DNA of 64,000 nt from Luteibacter jiangsuensis. Its GTDB lineage: Bacteria; Pseudomonadota; Gammaproteobacteria; Xanthomonadales; Rhodanobacteraceae. The stretch is from NCBI RefSeq assembly GCF_011742555.1, contig NZ_JAAQQR010000004.1, forward strand, positions 248,001 through 312,000. The letters are read 5' to 3'. Numbering within the stretch: the stretch's first letter is position 1; every line of letters starts with the position of its first letter. Below the pieces are notes generated by a model. It ran no database searches. It saw nothing but the letters and a program-made list of their open reading frames with translations, and was not told where the DNA came from. The translations under genes and the position numbers were made by a program. Positions 17,465 through 24,994 of this stretch are shown one piece after another.

Positions 17465-19651
17465 TTACAGCGACAGCCGAAGCACGCGGGAGAACATGTA
17501 TCGACCACCCGCATTGGTGCCGACGGCGACATTGATGAAAACCGTGCGTCCCGAGTTTTCGGCCACCCATGCCGCGGGCACATCGAACGTCTGAGCACCG
17601 CCGTGCGTCACCTGCTGTACGGGCGTGTCGCGCACCGCGACGCCGGCCCAGCGCATGCTCAGCGTGTGCGTTCCCGGCAGGAGGCCAGCGAATGTGAAGG
17701 ACACCACGGTATGGGTCGCATCGATCGCCGGCGCCGGCAAGTCGAATGGCTGGGCCTCGATAGCCAGGTCGAGGCTGGCCGATTCCTCCTCGGGATTCGT
17801 ACCGCGCCTGACAAAGAACGTGACCGGCACCGTGCTGCCGATGTTGTCGATGACCTCCACACGAGGCACGCTGAAATCTGTCGGACCCACCATCGCGACC
17901 GGCTTGGTATCCGTATACGCGACCGCTCCGACCCAGCGAATGCCCACTTCCTGGCCCGGCGCCATGCCGGGGTACTCGGGCACGCGCACGGTGACGTCGT
18001 CGCGCCGGTAGAAGTCGTCTATCCGCAGCAGCAGTCCGTTGTTTCCGGAGGCTTCCAGCACCCGTGGCCGGAGATTGCCCACCTCCTCGCCCGGCACATG
18101 GAAGCGAAGCACGCGGGAAAACATGTAGCGACCGCCTGCATTGTTGCCGACTGCGACGCTGATCAGCACGGTACGCCCGCGGTTTTCATCCACCCACGCC
18201 GCGGGCACCGTGAACGTCTGCTCGCCGCTCCCGATCACTTGCTGTACAGGCGTGTCGCGCACCGCGACACCGGCCCATCGCATGCGCAGCGTATGGGTCC
18301 CCGGCTGGATGCCGGTGAAGGTGAACGACACCTTGGTGGCGGTTGCGTCGATCGTCGGCGCAGGCAAATCGAACGGCTGCGCCTCGATAGCCAGATCGAG
18401 ACGCGCGGAAACCTCCTCCGGATTCTCGCCGCTCTTGACGTAGAACGTGATCGGCACCGTGCGGCCGATGGCATCGACGACCTCCATCCGCGGCACGCTG
18501 AAATCCATGGCGCCCACTGCCGCGACGGCCCTGGAAGCTGCGTATGCGACTGCCGCCTGCCAGCGGATACCTACCGTCTGTCCCATCGCCATGCCGAGAT
18601 ACCGGGGCACCCGCACAGTCACGTCGTCGCGCCCATAGAAGTCGTCGATCCGCAACAGCTTTCCGTTGTCGCCGGACGCTTCCAACACCCGTGGCTGGGT
18701 ACCGGTGACGCGCTCGGGCAACGGGATTTTCTGGTCGCTTGCGCTATACGTGACCAAGGCCGTGCCTTCCTGCGAGGTAGGCAGGCTCAACGCAAGGACA
18801 GGCAATACTTTCCCATAATGGTTGAAATAGCGTTCCTGGTCGTAACGCGCATTATTCAGCGCCCCCGCGTTGCCTGCGCGGTAGAAGAACGAATGGATGG
18901 GCAGTGTCGCGCCGAGGCCCGCAGCCCACGTCCTCAGGATGTTTTCCTCGGTGAACTGCCACTGTTCCGCTTGCAACCCTGCGCGAGCGCGTATGTTCTG
19001 CTCGAAGCGGTCGGCGGTATCAGGGCTCCCGACCCGGACATCCCAGCCACATTGGTGCGAATGCCGTGAATGGCCCGGCGTGAAGTAGTTCGTCAGCCAC
19101 TCTTCCGCCGTATGGATAGCCAAGTCCTGGCACGGCGCGCTGCGAGGGAAGTTGGGCCACATCCCGCAACCTTGCAGGGGCCGCTCGGACGTATAGCCAT
19201 CGAAGGGAAACGCACAAAGAACCTCGATCGTGGCGCTTCCCACGGGCGCATAGGCGGAGGGGTAGAAGATGAAGCCGTTGGGGGTGAAGGTATTCGGGAT
19301 GTTCGCGTCGATCCGGAACCAGGAAAACGAGATACCCCCTTTTGCCACGGCGCCGGGGCTGGGATCCCAAGGAAGAAAGGTCGCGCTCGTCATGGTCCCA
19401 CGCAAGGTCACGCCACTGCAGAGGAACGCGGGGAGTGTGGGCCCGCCGCAGTCGTGGTCGCGCCGCTGGTACCAGGCGTTCAATTGCGAGGCCGCCTCTT
19501 CTCCCGCACCGGCGATGTGCCCTTCGCCTGACGCCAATGGCGCACCGACACGTTCTGCGCCGGGCGCCGACGGAGGGGGCCGTGCGAGTCCACAACCCGC
19601 GACGGCCCAGATCGCGAAGACAAGCATGCACCTCGAGACGAACGACGGCAT
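17465..19651 (-). CDS. Halovibrin HvnA-like lipoprotein with tandem C-terminal repeats
   Basis: 728 residues from the ATG at 19651, which has TGGAG six bases upstream (another ATG is at 19663). The signal ends in a lipobox VAG-Cys20. Residues about 45-330 resemble proteins annotated as halovibrin HvnA in Pseudomonas and Vibrio: DCGGPTLPAFLCSGVTLRGT, then PSPGAVAKGGISFSWFRID, GFIFYPSAYAP, a GCG motif and HQCGWDVR. From memory of that family, Vibrio fischeri halovibrins are secreted NAD glycohydrolases. The second half is two ~200-residue repeats about 70 % identical by eye. Outer-membrane or surface location is inferred. The family link is from memory and not searched. Confidence 0.72.
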   Translation of the reverse strand: MPSFVSRCMLVFAIWAVAGCGLARPPPSAPGAERVGAPLASGEGHIAGAGEEAASQLNAWYQRRDHDCGGPTLPAFLCSGVTLRGTMTSATFLPWDPSPGAVAKGGISFSWFRIDANIPNTFTPNGFIFYPSAYAPVGSATIEVLCAFPFDGYTSERPLQGCGMWPNFPRSAPCQDLAIHTAEEWLTNYFTPGHSRHSHQCGWDVRVGSPDTADRFEQNIRARAGLQAEQWQFTEENILRTWAAGLGATLPIHSFFYRAGNAGALNNARYDQERYFNHYGKVLPVLALSLPTSQEGTALVTYSASDQKIPLPERVTGTQPRVLEASGDNGKLLRIDDFYGRDDVTVRVPRYLGMAMGQTVGIRWQAAVAYAASRAVAAVGAMDFSVPRMEVVDAIGRTVPITFYVKSGENPEEVSARLDLAIEAQPFDLPAPTIDATATKVSFTFTGIQPGTHTLRMRWAGVAVRDTPVQQVIGSGEQTFTVPAAWVDENRGRTVLISVAVGNNAGGRYMFSRVLRFHVPGEEVGNLRPRVLEASGNNGLLLRIDDFYRRDDVTVRVPEYPGMAPGQEVGIRWVGAVAYTDTKPVAMVGPTDFSVPRVEVIDNIGSTVPVTFFVRRGTNPEEESASLDLAIEAQPFDLPAPAIDATHTVVSFTFAGLLPGTHTLSMRWAGVAVRDTPVQQVTHGGAQTFDVPAAWVAENSGRTVFINVAVGTNAGGRYMFSRVLRLSL
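17468..18700 (-). repeat. Two tandem ~600-base direct repeats inside the lipoprotein gene
   Basis: Unit B (about 17468-18073) and unit A (about 18105-18700) encode the same domain, starting PRVLEASG-NG-LLRIDDFY and ending AGGRYMFSRVLR. They differ at roughly 55 of 199 residues. DNA identity is high over stretches such as the segment for LDLAIEAQPFDLPAP and that for RDTPVQQV. This is an internal duplication that is now diverging. Confidence 0.9.
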
Positions 19652-19799
19652 GGCGAACTCCATTCGCGATGATCTTCCATGTGGGACCACTACGCCCTGC
19701 GCAGGCGGAGTGTAGCGACGATCGTCCTCTCGGGGCAAAACACGATAAGCGAAAGAAATCTGTGAGTTGCAGGAAAGACGCCGTACTTTGCATGCAACT

Positions 19800-21068
19800 T
19801 CAGCCCGGTTCGTTGCCCTCGATCTGCGACACGACACTTGCCGCCGGGCAAGCTGTCGCCGCAGCCAGACGGCGACGTTCCAGCCTCACGTACCAGATCC
19901 ATCCGCCGAGTCCGACCGAGCACATCGCGGTGGCCCCGACGGCCAGGGTGAGCATGCTGCCGGACAGCGCCGGCGACAGCACGCCGGCCACCAGCGAGGT
20001 CATCAGCAGACTGAAGAAAGCCTGCACCGAGGACACACCGCCGCGCTGTTCCGGGAAACGGTCGAGCAGCAGCAGGGTGAGCGTTGGGAACGCGAGTTGC
20101 ACGCCGCAACCGTAGAGGGCCAGCGGCAGCGTGGACCAGGGCACGCGCGGCGTATCCAGCGTCAGCGAAAGCACCAGGCTGATCGCGCACGACGACAACA
20201 TGGCCATATAGCCCCAGCTCACCGTCCGCGCGGCACTCACCCTCCCGGCCACCCGGCCCGAAATGAACGCTCCGGCAACCATGCCCGTCACGACAGGCAC
20301 GAACAACCAGGGAAATCCGTCGGCGCCGAGGCGAAGATGATGGCGGATCACCTGCGGAGCCGAAGCGATGTAGAGGAACAGGCCGGAAAAATTGACCGAA
20401 CTGGAAATCGCCAACGGCCAGAACGGCAGGTCGCGGCCGATGCGCATGTAACCCGCCAGCAGCGGACGCGGCCGAAACACCGTGCGCCTCTCCGCCGGAT
20501 GCGACTCCACGAGGAACCATGAAACGCCGAGCGTGAGCGCCAGGGTGAAGCCCGACAGGGCCCAGAAGATGCCACGCCAGCCATCGATCCCCAGCAGCCA
20601 GGCGCCCACGATGGGCGCGATGGCGGGCGCGATACCGAAGATCATCATCACCTTCGACATCATCCGCTGGGCCTCCTCGCCGTGCATCGTGTCGCGGACG
20701 ACGGCGCGCCCCACCACGATGCCCGCGCCGCCGCAGAGCCCCTGCAGCACGCGGCAACCGAGCAGGAAGGCGAAACTGGGGGCAAGCGCGGCGCCCACGG
20801 AAGCCATCGTGTAGATGGCCATGGCGATCACGATGACCGGCTTACGCCCATACGCATCGGACAGCGCCCCATGGAACAGGCTCATCGCCGCGTATGCCAG
20901 CAGATACACGCTGAGCAGTTGCTGCAGGGCCACGTCGCCCACCGCGAAGTCGCGGCCAATGTCCGGAAAGCCCGGGAAGATCGCATCGATCGAGAACGGC
21001 CCGATCATCGACAGGGCCGCGAGCAACAGGGGAAGATGGCGACGCGGGTCGCGGGTCGCGAGCGACAT
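19800..21068 (-). CDS. Bcr/CflA-family drug-resistance MFS exporter
   Basis: 422 residues, 12 predicted membrane helices. The N-terminus LLLAALSMIGPFSIDAIFPG-FPDIGRDF, with conserved Asp in helix 1, and the loop HGALSDAYGRKPVI are typical of the Bcr/CflA subfamily of proton-coupled drug exporters, as is the helix-4/5 segment GCRVLQGLCGGAGIVVGRAVVRD (motif C-like). The ATG at 21068 aligns with family starts; the upstream extension to 21158 was rejected. The substrate is unknown. Divergent from fluC. Confidence 0.9.
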   Translation of the reverse strand: MSLATRDPRRHLPLLLAALSMIGPFSIDAIFPGFPDIGRDFAVGDVALQQLLSVYLLAYAAMSLFHGALSDAYGRKPVIVIAMAIYTMASVGAALAPSFAFLLGCRVLQGLCGGAGIVVGRAVVRDTMHGEEAQRMMSKVMMIFGIAPAIAPIVGAWLLGIDGWRGIFWALSGFTLALTLGVSWFLVESHPAERRTVFRPRPLLAGYMRIGRDLPFWPLAISSSVNFSGLFLYIASAPQVIRHHLRLGADGFPWLFVPVVTGMVAGAFISGRVAGRVSAARTVSWGYMAMLSSCAISLVLSLTLDTPRVPWSTLPLALYGCGVQLAFPTLTLLLLDRFPEQRGGVSSVQAFFSLLMTSLVAGVLSPALSGSMLTLAVGATAMCSVGLGGWIWYVRLERRRLAAATACPAASVVSQIEGNEPG

Positions 21069-21178
21069 GGCGCGGCTGGGCCGTGGGAGGGTCGGCCAGT
21101 ATAGCCGCAGGGTATGGCGCTCGCCGTCGGACGGGCAGCGGGGGCATAATCGTTCCATCGATCGTTCGTGGGGGTATC

Positions 21179-21568
21179 GTGGGCTACACCGGGTTCCTGG
21201 CCGTCGGCGTGGGCGGCATGCTGGGTTGCTGGCTTCGCTGGTGGCTGGCGGTCGCCTTCAATCCACTCTTCCCGACGCTTCCCCTCGGCACCCTTGCGGC
21301 CAACCTGACGGGCGGTCTGCTGATGGGCGTGGCCCTCGGGGTGTTCGACCATTTCCAGACGCTGCCGGTCGAGGTGCGCCTGCTCGTCGCCACCGGGTTC
21401 CTCGGCGGCCTGACCACGTTCTCCACCTTCTCCGCCGAAGCCTCCGCATTGCTGCTGCGTCAGCAGTACGCCTGGTTCGCGGCGCACGTATCGGTCAACC
21501 TGGCCGGGTCCATCGCCATGACGATCGCCGGCCTGGCGATCACTCGCGGGGTACTGCGGCACTTCTGA
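21179..21568 (+). CDS. fluC: Fluoride ion channel FluC/CrcB
   Basis: 129 residues with four membrane helices, the usual size. It exports fluoride as a dual-topology dimer. Signatures present: GGMLGCWLRW in helix 1, GTLAANLTGGLLMG in helix 2 (with the pore Asn), and GFLGGLTTFSTFS in helix 3 (pore Thr/Phe). The start is the GTG at 21179, after GGGGGT; the longer frame to 21083 lies in the promoter region. No fluoride riboswitch was recognised in the 110 bases upstream. Confidence 0.93.
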   Translation: MGYTGFLAVGVGGMLGCWLRWWLAVAFNPLFPTLPLGTLAANLTGGLLMGVALGVFDHFQTLPVEVRLLVATGFLGGLTTFSTFSAEASALLLRQQYAWFAAHVSVNLAGSIAMTIAGLAITRGVLRHF

Positions 21569-21591
21569 GGATCACAAGGAATCTTTACTCG

Positions 21592-22716
21592 ATGAGCCAC
21601 GATTCTTCTTCCCTCAAGGCCCGCGCACAGGAACTGCTGGAACACGCCGGCGTCACCATCGGCGGCAGCCGCCCCACCGATCTCGTCATCCACGACGAAC
21701 GCACCTACGCCCGCGTTTTCGCGCATGGCTCGCTGGGACTCGGCGAGTCCTACATGGACGGCTGGTGGGACGTGGTCGACATGCCCGGCTTCTTCACCAA
21801 GGTTCTGTCGTCGCACCTGGACGAATCGCTGCGCACGCTCGACACGTTGATCGCGCACTTGAAGGCCCGGTTTCTCAACATGCAGCGCGGCGAGCACGCC
21901 TGGGAGGTGGGCCGCCAGCATTACGACCTGGGCAATGACCTGTTCGAGGCCATGCTCGGCAAGCGACTGGTGTATTCGTGCGGCTACTGGGCGCAGGCGC
22001 AGAACCTCGACGATGCCCAGGAAGCCAAGCTCGACCTCATCTGTCGCAAGCTCCGGTTGAAGCCCGGCCAGCGCATCCTCGACATCGGCTGCGGCTGGGG
22101 CGAGGCGCTGAAGTTCGCCGCGGAGCGTTACGGTGTCAGCGGTGTGGGCGTCACCATTTCGCGCGAACAGTCGGCCTTCGCGCAGGACCTGTGCCAGGGT
22201 CTGCCCATCGAGATTCGCCTTCAGGACTACCACGAGCTCGACGAGCGCTTCGACGCCATCCTTTCCGTGGGCATGTTCGAGCATGTCGGGGGAAAGAACT
22301 ACCGCAGCTGGTTCGAGGTGGCGCGGCGCTGCCTGCAACCCGGCGGCCTGGTCGTGCTTCACAGCATCGGCAGCAACGCGGCGCCCGGCAGGCCGGACCC
22401 GTGGATCGAGAAGTACATTTTTCCCAACTCGGTCATTCCCGCCATGAGCCAGGTGGCCGCGGCGCTGGAGGGCCTCTTCGTGGTCGAGGACTGGCACAAC
22501 TTCGGCGCGGACTACGACCGTACGCTGATGGCATGGCGCGACAACTTCGACGCCGCGTGGCCGCGCCTCTCGGCGAGCTATGACGAACGGTTCCGCCGCA
22601 TGTGGCACTTCTATCTCGGCTGTTCGGCGGGCGTCTTCCGAAGCCGGCGCGACCAGCTCTGGCAACTCACCCTTTCGGCGGAGGGCGTGCCGGGCGGGTA
22701 CCGCGTGCCGCGTTGA
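21592..22716 (+). CDS. cfa: Cyclopropane-fatty-acyl-phospholipid synthase family protein
   Basis: 374 residues, close to E. coli Cfa (382). It transfers a methylene from S-adenosylmethionine to double bonds of membrane phospholipid acyl chains. Seen are the N-terminal lipid-binding domain with FAHGSLGLGESYMDGWWD, YDLGNDLFEAMLG, YSCGYWA, the SAM-binding motif I LDIGCGWGEALKFAAERYG, and SVGMFEHVGGKNYRSWF carrying active-site residues, then the substrate helix. The ATG at 21592 is preceded by AAGGA. 23 bases after fluC, perhaps co-transcribed. Confidence 0.93.
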   Translation: MSHDSSSLKARAQELLEHAGVTIGGSRPTDLVIHDERTYARVFAHGSLGLGESYMDGWWDVVDMPGFFTKVLSSHLDESLRTLDTLIAHLKARFLNMQRGEHAWEVGRQHYDLGNDLFEAMLGKRLVYSCGYWAQAQNLDDAQEAKLDLICRKLRLKPGQRILDIGCGWGEALKFAAERYGVSGVGVTISREQSAFAQDLCQGLPIEIRLQDYHELDERFDAILSVGMFEHVGGKNYRSWFEVARRCLQPGGLVVLHSIGSNAAPGRPDPWIEKYIFPNSVIPAMSQVAAALEGLFVVEDWHNFGADYDRTLMAWRDNFDAAWPRLSASYDERFRRMWHFYLGCSAGVFRSRRDQLWQLTLSAEGVPGGYRVPR

Positions 22717-22766
22717 TCGCCCCGCGTTGACGGAACCTGCTCGCGCGGGCCTCTAGGCTCGGGCCG

Positions 22767-24197
22767 ATGAACGAACTCGTCGAAACCGATGTCCCCGCAA
22801 GGCTCGATCGACTGCGCTGGGGACGTTTCCACACCCTCGTCGCCACGGCGCTCGGCATCACCTGGGTGCTCGACGGACTCGAAGTCACTGTCACGGGCGC
22901 CATTGCCGGTGCCCTGAAGTCCAGCCCCGTGCTGCGCCTCAGCGACATGCAGGTGGGGCTTGCCGGCAGTCTTTATCTTGTCGGCGCCGTGGCGGGCGCC
23001 CTGTTTTTCGGCTGGCTCACCGACCGCCTGGGACGAAAGAAGCTATTCACCGTCACCCTCGGCCTTTATCTCAGCGCCACGGCCGCTACCGCACTGTCTC
23101 CCGACTTCGCCACGTTCGCGCTCTTCCGCCTGTTGACGGGCGCGGGCATCGGGGGCGAATACGCGGCCATCAACTCGGCGATCCAGGAGCTGATCCCGGC
23201 GCGCTACCGCGGGCACACGGACCTCGTGATCAACGGCAGCTTCTGGCTGGGCGCCGCCGCGGGTGCGCTCGGGGCCGTGCTGCTGCTCGACAGCGGGTGG
23301 CTGCCGCCGGAGATCGGCTGGCGGCTTACGTTCGGCCTCGGGGCCGTGCTTGGCCTGGGCATCCTGTTCCTGCGCCGCTGGATCCCCGAAAGCCCGCGCT
23401 GGCTCATGTTGCACGGGCGGGTCGAGGAAGCCGAGGCCATCGTGGCGGACATCGAGACGCGCCTCCAGGCGCCTCCCCCGGACACCGCCCTCCCCCGTCT
23501 TCGCCTGCGGCCGCGCGGCCTGTCGCTTAGCGACGTGGCAGTCACCCTCTTCCGTACCTACCCGAAACGCACCCTGCTGGGCGTGGTACTCATGGCGACG
23601 CAGGCCTTCTTCTACAACGCCATCTTCTTTACCTATGCGCTGGTGCTGGGTCGCTTCTATGGGGTGGCCGATGCCGCGGTCGGGCTGTATCTGCTGCCCT
23701 TCGCCGCGGGCAATTTCCTCGGACCGCTCCTGCTCGGGCGGCTGTTCGACACAGTGGGACGGCGGCCGATGATCGCGGCCACCTATGCCCTCTCGGGTCT
23801 GCTGCTGTTCGCCACCGCGTGGCTCTTCGTGCATGGACATCTGGATGCCCGCACGCAGACGCTCGCCTGGAGCCTCGTGTTCTTCTTCGCCTCCGCCGCG
23901 GCCAGTTCCGCCTACCTGACCGTGAGCGAGAGCTTCCCGCTTGAGCTGCGCGCCCTTGCCATTGCGTTGTTCTATGCATTCGGCACGGCGCTCGGCGGGG
24001 TCGCCGGCCCGTGGCTTTTCGGGACGCTCATCGGCACCGGAGAACGCGGCGCCATCGGCGGCGGCTATGTCCTGGGCGCGTCGCTCATGCTCGTCGGGGC
24101 CGCCGCGGCCTGGTGGCTCGGCATCGCGGCGGAACGCCGCTCCCTGGAAGACGTCGCCACGCCCCTCGGCCACATCGGCGGCCGGGGCGACAGCTGA
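22767..24197 (+). CDS. MFS transporter, sugar-porter/aromatic-acid symporter type
   Basis: 476 residues with 12 predicted helices. Helix 1 has WVLDGLEVTVTGAIAGAL, with an acidic pair like the DGxD of AAHS and NiaP-type porters. Loop 2-3 has GWLTDRLGRKKLF, helix 4-5 RLLTGAGIGGEYAAINSAIQ, and loop 6-7 IPESPRWLMLHGRVEEAE. These point to an organic-acid or sugar symporter in the inner membrane. The substrate cannot be assigned. It follows cfa by 50 bases. Confidence 0.87.
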   Translation: MNELVETDVPARLDRLRWGRFHTLVATALGITWVLDGLEVTVTGAIAGALKSSPVLRLSDMQVGLAGSLYLVGAVAGALFFGWLTDRLGRKKLFTVTLGLYLSATAATALSPDFATFALFRLLTGAGIGGEYAAINSAIQELIPARYRGHTDLVINGSFWLGAAAGALGAVLLLDSGWLPPEIGWRLTFGLGAVLGLGILFLRRWIPESPRWLMLHGRVEEAEAIVADIETRLQAPPPDTALPRLRLRPRGLSLSDVAVTLFRTYPKRTLLGVVLMATQAFFYNAIFFTYALVLGRFYGVADAAVGLYLLPFAAGNFLGPLLLGRLFDTVGRRPMIAATYALSGLLLFATAWLFVHGHLDARTQTLAWSLVFFFASAAASSAYLTVSESFPLELRALAIALFYAFGTALGGVAGPWLFGTLIGTGERGAIGGGYVLGASLMLVGAAAAWWLGIAAERRSLEDVATPLGHIGGRGDS

Positions 24198-24299
24198 CGC
24201 CGGTCTTCACCCCGTTTCCAGGCTTGGGACAGCACTTTCCTGCGCGGCCGGCTAGAATGCCGCTCCAGTCACTCGAACGTTCACCAGGGAATTGCAGGC

Positions 24300-24509
24300 G
24301 TGCAGCAACGAAATTTCGCCGTGTCGGTGGTCCAGCCCGGCGGTAAGGTCGCCATCGAGATCGAGTTCAACGAGAAGATCCACGGCCTCTCGGGCGACAC
24401 CCTGTGGCTGTCTCTCGAGGAAAACACCACCGTGGAAGACGCCGAAGCGCTGCGCGCGCTGTTCGAGCGCCTCGGTCATCGCATCACGGTGACGAACGTA
24501 CGCTCCTGA
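24300..24509 (+). CDS. Small conserved-looking protein, 69 residues
   Basis: Starts at GTG 24300 with AGGGA nine bases upstream. The sequence is acidic with alternating strand and helix character: VVQPGGKVAIEIEFNEKIHG, then EDAEALRALFERLGHRITV. It has no signal or membrane helix. Codon third positions are G/C rich like neighbouring genes. A -10-like TAGAAT lies at 24253-24258 but without a fitting -35. Function unknown. Its last 26 bases overlap the convergent gene. Confidence 0.6.
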   Translation: MQQRNFAVSVVQPGGKVAIEIEFNEKIHGLSGDTLWLSLEENTTVEDAEALRALFERLGHRITVTNVRS

Positions 24510-24915
24510 CCGGGCCGGTCTCCTTCACGGCCACCGCCAGAGGCACCACCCGGGGCATCAGACGGTGGTGGTTCACGCCATGGAGTTTCCCGCAGCCCAG
24601 GCACCGACGCGCCATCCCCAGCCCACGCCTTGCCGCGCGCGGCGGGGCAAGCAGGCACCCGCAGACGTAGCAGCCGGGAAGGGCGCCACGATCCCACAAC
24701 CGTAACCGGACCGTCTGGATCGCTGCGATCGCCAGCGCCAGGACGATGCCACCGGCAAAAGCCCATGCGGGCAGGTTCGAATACAGCGACAGGATGGCCA
24801 GGTCGCCCTGCGCCGGCTGCACGGCCTTCAACGCGGCGGCGGCGACGGTACCGGCCGCCAGCGCAAGGCCGGCGGGCAGGTACATCCGAAAATACATCCG
24901 TCCCACATACGACAT
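24484..24915 (-). CDS. Small membrane protein with a CxxC...CxxC zinc ribbon
   Basis: 143 residues. Two hydrophobic helices (about 12-32 and 52-68) are followed by a cytosolic tail with CYVCGC and, 20 residues on, CLGCGKLHG, four cysteines spaced like a rubredoxin-type zinc ribbon. The tail ends with NHHRLMPRVVPLAVAVKE. I do not recognise the family. Alternative start ATG 24897. Its 3' end overlaps the 69-residue gene on the other strand by 26 bases. It stands upstream of, and co-directional with, the mannosidase genes but has no obvious link. Confidence 0.55.
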   Translation of the reverse strand: MSYVGRMYFRMYLPAGLALAAGTVAAAALKAVQPAQGDLAILSLYSNLPAWAFAGGIVLALAIAAIQTVRLRLWDRGALPGCYVCGCLLAPPRAARRGLGMARRCLGCGKLHGVNHHRLMPRVVPLAVAVKETGPVRSVRSSP

Positions 24916-24994
24916 ATCGAGCCCCCCATACCCGCCGGAACCTCCCGGCGAGGGGAGATTGTCGTCATGGGGGTCTATCGATTGTGAATGCGGC

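Noticed and set aside
19652-19799. TTGCCC-N18-TACACT on the minus strand as promoter of the halovibrin-like gene
   Set aside because: Only weak -35 match; not enough to list.
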